Positions 52,961 to 60,775 of a stretch of 64,000 bases of DNA are shown here, piece after piece. This DNA is from Rhynchopus sp. YZ270_cl-10 (lineage: Eukaryota; Euglenozoa; Diplonemea; Diplonemida; Diplonemidae), in NCBI GenBank assembly GCA_964035575.1, contig OZ037912.1, positions 1,116,001 to 1,180,000 of the forward strand. The letters are read 5' to 3'. The translations under genes and the position numbers were made by a program. Position 1 is the stretch's first letter, and each line of letters begins with the position of its first letter. The notes beneath the pieces are model-generated. The model saw only the letters and a program-made list of their open reading frames with translations, ran no database searches and was not told the DNA's origin.

Positions 52961-54140
52961 CTGCTCTTTACGTTCGTTGCACAAGAAATACGAAAGCAGC
53001 AATACCCCTCTGAGAGCCTGAAGGAGCTAGCTTTGCTGCTTCGCGACCTTCAGTTGCACGGACTTCGAGTGGAGCTGGAGGAGTTGTGTAAATGCACAGA
53101 GCCCCTCAGAGTATTATTTCAAAAATACTCAAATTTTTCGCAAGAAGGCCACGGTACATCTGTCTGGAAAGACATTGAAGAAGCAATCACAAAACTTGGG
53201 AAACTCAATGGAGAGTCTGAGTCAGAGCCAGCGTTTCTCCAGAGAAAAGTATGCTTGTGTCTCTTTCTTTTTGATCGTTCTTGTTTTGCATTGATGCATC
53301 CATGGTGCTTCCCGGGGGGTATGCATTTCTCAAATTTTCACAAAATGTGACAAGTTTTCACAAGTTTTCACAACACGAAAACCGCTATAAAATTGTGAAG
53401 GCTGGTGAAAAATGGTGAAAAATTGTGAAAAGTTGTGAAAAGTGCGAAAAGTTGTGAAAAGTTGTGAATTGATTTTATTTTTTTGGGGGGTTTTTTTTTT
53501 GGGTTGGGTGGTGGCCCACCCATTGAGGGGTATTTTGGGATTCACAAGATAGAACGTGATGTGGTGTAGTGTACCTGTGTACTGTGTACTGTGCGGAAAT
53601 GACGAGAACTTGTCCATTTCGTCAAATTGACCCCACCACTGGCCGGACGGATTCCGGAAATGCAAATGCAGGCATTTAAAAGCTTCACCAACGAAGAAAA
53701 AAAGGGTGGTGAAAAGTTGTGAAAAGTTGTGAATTGAATTGAAAATTTGTGAAATGCATACCCCCCGGGAAGCACCAATCCACATTTTTTTTAAAAAATA
53801 TTATCATATTGTACTTTCCGAATTTCAGACATGGGCTGTCTATGTGGGGGAAAGAGGTGAAAAGGGGGTACAAAAGGAAACAACATCATTCTCAAATTCA
53901 ATCGCGACAGAAACTTTCTTTGTACATTGCATGTCCCAAAAAAAAAAAAAAAAAAAACACACAGGATGTGGAAAAAGGCAAGAAGAAGACAAAGGAGGAG
54001 GCAGAAAAATACGACAAAGAGCTGAAAAAGGAATCGTTCGAAAAAGCCCATCCCACCGCCGCCCTTTTTGCTGAAGACTTGAAAAACCTTTATATATAAA
54101 AACAGAGGAAAAATAAAAGCTTCGAGAATGATGGAATGCA
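52855..54140 (+). pseudogene. Truncated second hAT transposase copy
   Basis: Plus-strand copy of the end of exon 2 (52862-53248), intron 2 (53249-53964) and the start of exon 3 (53965 to about 54087), near-identical to the minus-strand gene. Exon 1 and most of exon 3 are missing. The exon 3 break lies in GACTTGAAAAA, which also occurs 3' of the gene in the full copy (about 46060-46075), pointing to a deletion through that 11-base word. Past it the element's 3' flank continues in both copies (AAGCTTCGAGAATGATGGAA). Confidence 0.8.
53303..53777. mobile_element. TIR element T, short member, 475 bp, target duplication ATCCA
   Basis: Ends TGGTGCTTCCCGGGGGGTAT and its inverted copy are flanked by ATCCA (53298-53302 and 53778-53782). 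The full transposase copy has the empty site near 50532. The termini and the subterminal TTTTCACAA words mark it as a relative of 47334-50501. The interior shares ACGTGATGTGGTG with the flank of the 8-mer array (32391-32400). Non-coding. Confidence 0.85.
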
Positions 54141-55321
54141 AGCCCCACCCCCATAAATCAAAGTCCCCCCCTCCCTCTCCCGCCCCCCATCAATTTTGCT
54201 GAGGTCCAAAACTACCCCTATTAATCTTAGTACACTCTTAGTAAGCCCTTAAATTAAGCCCTTAATTTCTTACTAAGCCCTTAGTAAGCCCTTAGTAAGA
54301 AACTAAGCCCTTAAATTAAGCCCTTAATTTTAGCTGATCCCGAAATTAAGGGCTTAAAAAATTAAGAGGTGGAGCCCAAATCCCTTAGTAAGGGCTTATG
54401 GATGCCGTGTTTAAAACTCTAACTGAACTCTAATACTCTAACTGGACTCTAATTAGAGTCTAATTAGAGTCCTATAAGAGGGTCAATAAAGAGGGGCACA
54501 TCAATCAATGCTATAGCCATCAACCCAGGGGGCATAGCTAGTGCAAGAAATTCGAATTTGTAATCCAGAAAGTCTGTTCTCTGCTTGCAGAGAACCAGAC
54601 ACAAGAAAATATTGTTTGTTCCCCCAGAAAACCAGTGCACAATTCACACTCCTTGTGGATGGTCTTTGTCTTGTTGCCTTTGTAGCACAGGAATTTTGGC
54701 CCAGGGCATGCACTTGAAGCATGGCTATTTGGTGTATGGGGCAGGGTGTTGTTTTTGTTATGAATTCTCTTTGGTATAACATCTAAGTCAATCGCGGGTA
54801 GTTGTTCAGCGCGTTCAGGCTTGGATCTCTCCTGGGTTCATAAGTAGTATTTCTTCGGATGAAATGAACGTATGCTCGCTATAGATTTCCCGTCAACACA
54901 GCCGTTGATACTGGGATTATCCCTTCGACCCCTTAGTGGTAGTTAAATTCGATTGACATTTACATTCCTACAGATGAAAGAACAAGACAACACTTCTGTA
55001 CCCGCTCATCAAAATTGTAGAAAACTTTGCACCCGAAACACCTTCAATAATGCCCGCCAAAAGGCGCCCCTTGTTGCTGGGAGTTGGTTCTCATGTTTGA
55101 TACCTGCACAGCGGGCATTCCTCTGAGTCCAACGCTGCTTGGCCTGTCTGCGCCGTTGCACCGAAGGTGCACATAGAGTTTTTGCATCGCATTCCCTAAT
55201 GTGTGGGTCACTCACACTTGAGGGCATGTGCCACTGCGCGGGTTTGAGTACCTGGGTACCCATAGCTGAGAATAAGCCGGGTCCCGAGTCCCGGGTTGCG
55301 CCTACTGGTATCACACATGCC
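54141..55321. other. Right part of the 11-kb element
   Basis: Holds subterminal TTAAGCCCTTA words (54240-54360), AATTAGAGT palindromes (54415-54470), and repeat blocks shared with 31260-31390 and 31890-31945. No gene. Confidence 0.55.
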
Positions 55322-55516
55322 CCCCGGTATCACATATGATACTGATTTCCATGGATACACATGAAAAGGAGTTCCGTGCTATTCACAGAACTCGATAGGC
55401 GATTGAGCTTATCTAACAACAACCAAAACAAAAGAAAGTACAAAGAAGAGAATAAAAAATGCAGGAAAAATAGACAAAGAGAAAAACAAAGAGATTTTGA
55501 CAAAGTGAACAATAAA
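55322..55516. repeat. 195-bp identical repeat, copy 1
   Basis: I see no difference from 58944-59138. It contains CTCGATAGGCGATTGAG and AACAACAACC, which resemble repeat A (TCGGTAGGTGATTGTCG, CAACAAC). Identity over AT-rich non-coding DNA implies a very recent copying event. Confidence 0.85.
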
Positions 55517-55739
55517 ACTGGGTACTAGGTACAGTAGGACTAGGACTAGGCCCCCACCCTCCCGCGACCGGGTCCCCGACCCGCTTTCAGGCGGACCCAC
55601 GGCGCCTTCACATATTGTGTCCTGATAACTCGGTTCCCCAAGTCTTATTTTCAGCTATGTGGGTACCTGGGCACCTGGGTCCTACAGAGGAACCTTAGGG
55701 GGACCGGTTCCTTACGGCGTTTGCACCTACAAGAAGCCT

Positions 55740-55927
55740 GTTGTTTTACTCTAATTAGACTATAATTAGAGTGTAGTTAGAGTCTAATTATGCTCTAACT
55801 GCACTCTAATTATAGTCTAATTGAAGAAAAGCGACTCTAATTATACTCTAACTGGACTCTAACTGACTTGGCCCAAAATCCCAGACTCTAATTATACCCT
55901 AATACTCTAATTAGAGCGCTATGTATA
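55740..55927. repeat. AATTAGAGT palindrome cluster at the right end of the 11-kb element
   Basis: About a dozen alternating CTCTAATTAGA, CTCTAACTG and related words lie next to the terminal GAGCGCTATGTATA. The left end has a shorter cluster (44955-45015). These are candidate transposase-binding sites. Confidence 0.6.
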
Positions 55928-55991
55928 CATAATAAAAAAGCCCACAACCTAAAAAGCCCAGGCCACTTCCCTTATTGCGCAGCCTGCGGGT

Positions 55992-56090
55992 TTGCTTTAT
56001 GGACTGAGCCATATTCTTCATGTTGTGCTTTCATCCGGATGGCTGGCATCGTACGTGGGTCAGTCGGAGATGCCTGCATTAATAACTTCA
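55992..56090 (+). repeat. Dispersed repeat E, copy 2
   Basis: About 100 bp from TTGCTTTATGGACTGAGCC to TGCATTAATAACTTCAC. It is nearly identical to 56516-56614, which lies inside the 2.3-kb insertion. Confidence 0.8.
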
Positions 56091-57017
56091 CTCCTTTCGT
56101 TCACCACGTTGTTGTTTTAGTCTTTGCCACAGAGGGCCCACCCACACGACACCATTACGGGCCATATTCTGTGCAAGATTACCCCCATAAAAAGCAGCTC
56201 GCAAACTCACACAACACCACACGCACACACACACCCCTCCCTACACCGAAATGCTGTAGAATCTAGCGACAATCCCCGTATTTTATTTTTTGATCAACAA
56301 GCAAAAGTTGTTCTCCAATGGACAACTCGTTCTGTACTTATATGAGGACACAAATGTTACACCGGTACTTTTTCCGCTGATATGCTGACCTGCGTACTTA
56401 CCGTTGGGTTTCATGTTTGCCTTCTGGCGAACTCTTGTACAATACCCAGGGTCCTAGGTATAGTATACGGAAAATGTGTAACACATTTTCCGTTAAATCC
56501 GGGGGGGTTTTTTTTTTGCTTTATGGACTGAGCCATATTCTTCATGTTGTGCTTTCATCCGGATGGCTGGCATCGTACGTGGGTCAGTCGGAGGTGCCTG
56601 CATTAATAACTTCACTTTTTTTTTGGGGGGGTGGTGTGGCCCGAAACCCGGTTTTTGGGGTACATTAGAAGTACATTAGAAGTACATTTTTTTGACTTTT
56701 TTTTAGGCGTGATTTAGGGAAAAAAACTTTTTTTTATAGGCGACTTTTTTGGGGGGGGGTCCGGGGGGGCGAAAAAATTTTTCGGCCAATTTTTGCCCAC
56801 AAAAAATCGACAAAAAAAAAATTTCTTTCCCGATTCTCCGGAGTCCGTGCGTGTTGTGATGGGGTCATTTTGCGCTGAGAAATGAGTATTTGGGACATAA
56901 AATGCATGTATCAGTTTTACAGGCTATTTTCAGGTTTGGTGCGGAGCCCCACCCCTCACCTTACCCCCCACAGAACTCTATTTGCAGATGACAATTTTCT
57001 TTTATTTTACTGTAAAA

Positions 57018-57291
57018 GGAAGCATGCGGCATAGCGAAAGAAGAAAAGTAGCGTACCGTGCGCCTGCGGCGCAAGCTTGCACTCTTCTTATGTCATAATT
57101 TGGCTGTAAAATGTTCAATTTTAAGCGCATTTTTTTGAAATGTTGCGTACCGTGGCTTCGCCAGAAGCTTTCGTTTTTAGCGAAATACGTAAGTAAAATT
57201 TACGGAAAGTGACGTTAATTACGAACGACAGCGCCATTTTATGGCAACATTTTTCAGAAATGTTGCGTACCGTGGCTTCGCCTGGAACCTT
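57018..57291 (+). repeat. 275-bp repeat with GCGTACCGTG words, copy 1
   Basis: Three GCGTACCGTG words sit in fixed spacing (57050, 57144, 57265), each next to GGCTTCGCC or CCTGCGGCGC. The second copy is at 58082-58359 and a partial one at 47772-47862. Confidence 0.8.
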
Positions 57292-57656
57292 TGGATGCCA
57301 TGACCGCCTCTTCTTTTATAGATGCACTGAGGGTACTGATAAGAAGGCTGACACCCACTACGGCTTATGGTTCACCGTCCCCACCCGCCTTTCACGATTT
57401 TGTGCATCAGAGGTGAGAAAGAGCCTCACCTTCTTGCACTAGCAGGGAGTCGTGCGCGTGAAGCGCGCGCAGCGACCGCTTTTTGCGGGGGGAAAGCTCG
57501 GGACCCTTTTATTATGCACACTGACTATGTCAGTATGGGTGGTAAAAATTTTTTTTACCCCCCTTTTTTTACCATACATTAGAAGTACATTAGAAGTACA
57601 TTTTTTTGACTTTATTTTGGGGCGGGCCACACCAGGGGGTATTTCTTTTTTTTGGG

Positions 57657-57954
57657 GGGTAGTACCATACATGTTGGTACGTACGTAAAACGCGCAAAAA
57701 ACGCGCAAAAAACGTACAAAAAACACAAAAACGTACTACGTTTTTCAAAAATAATCAAAATAATCACTTTTTAATACAACATTACAGCAAAAATAATATT
57801 TTTGCTCTGTGTTTTTGGTACGTTTTAGTACGTTTTTTTGCGCGTTTTTGTTACGTTTTTGTGACGTTTTTTATTAAAAACATTTTTTGATTATTTTGCG
57901 CGGTTTTTTATTATTTTTGCGCGTTTTACGTACGTACCAACATGTATGTAGTAC
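57657..57954. mobile_element. 298-bp MITE between the 275-bp repeats
   Basis: Arms GTACCATACATGTTGGTACG and CGTACCAACATGTATGTAGT continue as TACGTAAAACGCGCAAAAA and its complement. The interior is built of ACGTAC and GCGCGTTTT words. Non-coding. Confidence 0.7.
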
Positions 57955-58081
57955 CCAGGTGCCCCCCAAAAAATAATCCCAGAAACCGTGGGTCCCTCCT
58001 ACACTCACTCACAACAGAATTTTTTGCTACCCAAAAAAATCTCAATTTCCCATACAAAAATGCTCGCATTCAGAAGGAAAA

Positions 58082-58359
58082 GGAAGCATGCATCATGGCG
58101 AAAGAAAAAAAGTAGCGTACCGTGCGCCTGCGGCGCAAGCTTACAACAACCCTTCCCATGACATAGTTTGGCTGTAAAAAAAGTGCAATTTTAAGCGTAT
58201 TTTTTGGAAATGTTGCGTACCGTGGCTTCGCCAGAAACTTTCGTTTTTAGCAAAATACGTAAGTAAAATTTACGGAAACTGATGAGAATTACTAGCGACC
58301 GTGCCATTTTATGTCAACATTTTTATAAATGTTGCGTACCGTGGCTTCGCCAGGAACTT
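58082..58359 (+). repeat. 275-bp repeat with GCGTACCGTG words, copy 2
   Basis: Second copy of 57018-57291 in the same orientation, diverged by scattered substitutions. Confidence 0.8.
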
Positions 58360-58943
58360 GGGCGAACCTGTATAGGCCCCCCTGCTCCTGAACAAAGAAT
58401 ACAAAGTGTATATTTGTGTCGCTTTTCTAGTCGACTGTCACAGATCATCATCACCATAGGTGAGGTTCGGGTGCACGGTTCTTTCGTGCCACACATTCTT
58501 GGATGATCACCCCTAGGAGATTGTCCGGCAGTTCGTTGGGAATCGGGTTATCCCTCTCCATTATGCGAAGGATGTCCTCGACTTGACATTACGTATGGGT
58601 AGCATCAATTTTTTGGGGCTGTTGTGGGGTAGGAATTTTCCGCGCGCAGCGCGGAAAATTTTTTTCAAAACACATTTTCCGTTTCCCTTTTTTTTTTTTT
58701 TTGGACCTAGAACCCTGCAATACCCGTCTTTAAAACATTTTTTTTTTTTTAAGTAAGAGAAAACCGAATGGAGTGGGAACGCTAGTGAGAGCGCAGCGGA
58801 AACGATAGTGGGAACGCAACGAGCTTTTTTCATAATGTTTTATTCTTCCCCACAAAATATCACGCGCAGAGAAACACTCGTTTTTCACACAGCGCGTCCG
58901 TTTGTTTGTTTTTCTCAAACGACACCTTTTTTCAAAAAATTTT

Positions 58944-59138
58944 CCCCGGTATCACATATGATACTGATTTCCATGGATACACATGAAAAGGAGTTCCGTG
59001 CTATTCACAGAACTCGATAGGCGATTGAGCTTATCTAACAACAACCAAAACAAAAGAAAGTACAAAGAAGAGAATAAAAAATGCAGGAAAAATAGACAAA
59101 GAGAAAAACAAAGAGATTTTGACAAAGTGAACAATAAA
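58944..59138. repeat. 195-bp identical repeat, copy 2
   Basis: Identical to 55322-55516. Here it forms one end of a segment inserted into repeat R. Confidence 0.85.
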
Positions 59139-59377
59139 TTTTTTTGCTGCAATGAAAACTTCTCCCGCTGAGAGAAACTTTTGGTTTGTGTGTATTTTTA
59201 AGGGACCCATCCCCACTCAACACACCCTCATGCTTATCCAAACCCCTTCCTTTTGTGTGGCCTTCCAAAGTGAATGCAGTGAAGACACACCCTTAGTACT
59301 TATATCGCAGCCTTTTACAAGGTACGATTGAGCACATAACCCGAGTGTTGGTGATACGACCCGATACGACGAAACAA

Positions 59378-60377
59378 TAAAGAACAGCTTGGGTTTCTTT
59401 TGTGTGACTTGCTTTCAGTTGGTGGTAAGACTAGACACCCTATTCAATTATGTCACTATATGTGTATATATGTCCGGAAAATTTTCAGAAAAGTGCCGGA
59501 CATATACACATCAAAATGGGTCCGGACATATACACGGGGGAGGGTAGGTAGCTTATTATTTGGACAAAACCTCAGGACATAGTGTAAATTGTTGGAGTAG
59601 TGTCGTTGCCTCGGGTTGTGTTGCCACAGTTGTGCAACTCTCCACTTGTAGCATATTTAGTTCTTTCCGAAGTGATCGAGATAGATAGTGGGGAAAAGAG
59701 TAGTTGAAACATAGACCCATAACGCTTTGTTTGCAATCATTTCCTTCATAGGGGAGCACACCGTGCAGTTGTCTTGAGACCTGCACACACTCTCTTTGGT
59801 CTTAGTGAGAATGCGTCATTTTCTGCTGGTTGCGATGTTAGTGTACACCCACCGTTCACACGTGCAAGAATTGCCCCTATTAGTGATCAACACAAACACA
59901 GGCCCTGGGCTGGACGATAAATATAAAACATCGAGTACATATCCTACCTTGGGTAGGCGATTGTCGACACAAAAAAGAAAAGTATTTCCCCCAGAAAAAT
60001 ACCGTTTTTTTTTTTTTTTACGCACACTACTTTGTGAGCGGAAAGTGTCACGTCGTTCACTCACCCAACCGTGCTCCGCAACACCACCACCCAACAGGTG
60101 ATTTTTAGTGTGTGTGGAAGCGTCAACGCATCAAACAACTACAAGAAGGGGGGGGGGGGGGGGTGAGGAACGACAAGTAGAATATTACACCGAGTGTGCC
60201 TTATGAAATTCCATGACGGTTTACCTGAGGATAGTAAGTAGGGGCAGCAGCTCCGGAATGCCAAGACTAGAGCCCTTGGCATGATGATGGACCCAAGGTA
60301 AGTGACGCCACCTCCTCTTCAGCGAGTTTGGGGGTCGCAAGGATCGCTTGAGATCCTCCTCCCCCCGTTGGTATATA
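59378..60377. other. Spacer upstream of receptor copy 3 with repeats B, A and G
   Basis: Repeat B, extended and inverted, at 59584-59715; repeat A at 59926-59980; direct repeat G at 60006-60177. CCGGACATATACACA words lie at 59473-59535. No gene is recognised. Confidence 0.5.
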
Positions 60378-60510
60378 CAGTTGGACAAGAAACTTGGCGA
60401 CCAAAATAATTGGCGAACAAATAACTTGGCGACCAAATAATATTGACGGATTTTGGGGGTTTTCTTGCAATTGGCAACTGTTTTGGTCGCGAATATTACT
60501 TGTCCAACTG
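60378..60510. mobile_element. Tc1/mariner-like MITE, 133 bp, TA target duplication
   Basis: Ends CAGTTGGACAAG and CTTGTCCAACTG flanked by TA (60376-60377 and 60511-60512). It is longer than the 24289 copy because the GGCGACCAAATAA block is partly duplicated. Confidence 0.85.
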
Positions 60511-60711
60511 TATATACCACTGGCCATTTCTTCAGTGATACAAACTGTTCAAAATGAAGTCACAGGCTCACTGATTTCCCGAAAGTTGGAGTCTCAGACC
60601 AAACATCGCCATACTACCATAAACACATGCTCGGCAACAGCTGACAGTAGGTCTTTGTAAGTGCGGCCTTGATTTGATTAACACGAATTACCTTCAGGAT
60701 GCTGATATCAA

Positions 60712-60775
60712 CACACACACACCACCAGACACCGTTTTTGGTTACTAACTTTTGAAGCCCCTTTTTAGTGAAACA
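60712..60775 (+). promoter_or_regulatory. Conserved 5' block of receptor copy 3
   Basis: Same block as copies 1 and 2, here with TTACTAAC as the branch-like word, then GAAGCCCCTTTTTAG and ATG at 60776 after TGAAACA. Confidence 0.45.

Larger units (their letters stand above)
44945..55927. mobile_element. 11-kb composite TIR element with hAT transposase
   Basis: Outer ends TATACATAGCGCTC (44945) and GAGCGCTATGTATA (ending 55927) are inverted, followed inward by AATTAGAGT-rich palindromes and then blocks such as TAAACACGGCATCCATAAGC, which match inverted at 54384-54412. Subterminal 11-mers TTACTAAGGGC repeat about nine times at 45188-45290, with relatives at 54240-54340. Inside are a full transposase gene on the minus strand, a truncated second copy in opposite orientation, and further insertions. 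No 8-bp target duplication was found at the outer ends, so the boundaries are less certain than the gene. Confidence 0.55.
56447..58717. mobile_element. hAT-like TIR element, 2,271 bp, target duplication CAATACC
   Basis: Ends CAGGGTCCTAGGT and ACCTAGAACCCTG. CAATACC stands on both sides (56440-56446 and 58718-58724), and the empty site CAATACCC exists in repeat R copy 1. The duplication is 7 bp, or 8 if the first C is counted with the flank, as expected for hAT elements. The interior holds a repeat E copy, two 275-bp direct repeats, a MITE and a weak + frame (57209-57442, FFYRCTEGTDKKADTHYG) of unknown origin. No transposase. Confidence 0.8.
56310..59377 (+). repeat. Array spacer repeat R, copy split by two insertions
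   Basis: Sequence matching 29942-30320 is found at 56310-56446, 58718-58751 and 59139-59377. The breaks are the 2.3-kb hAT-like element and a segment of about 390 bp (58752-59138) in a T-run. Seen on the minus strand, the second insert ends in an A-run, as a retroposed sequence would, and its other end is the 195-bp identical repeat. Confidence 0.8.

Noticed and set aside
47334-53777. TGGTG...CACCA ends with 5-bp duplications taken as LTR-type ends
   Set aside because: The long inverted arms and palindromic subterminal arrays are those of TIR elements. No direct terminal repeats or retroelement parts are seen.
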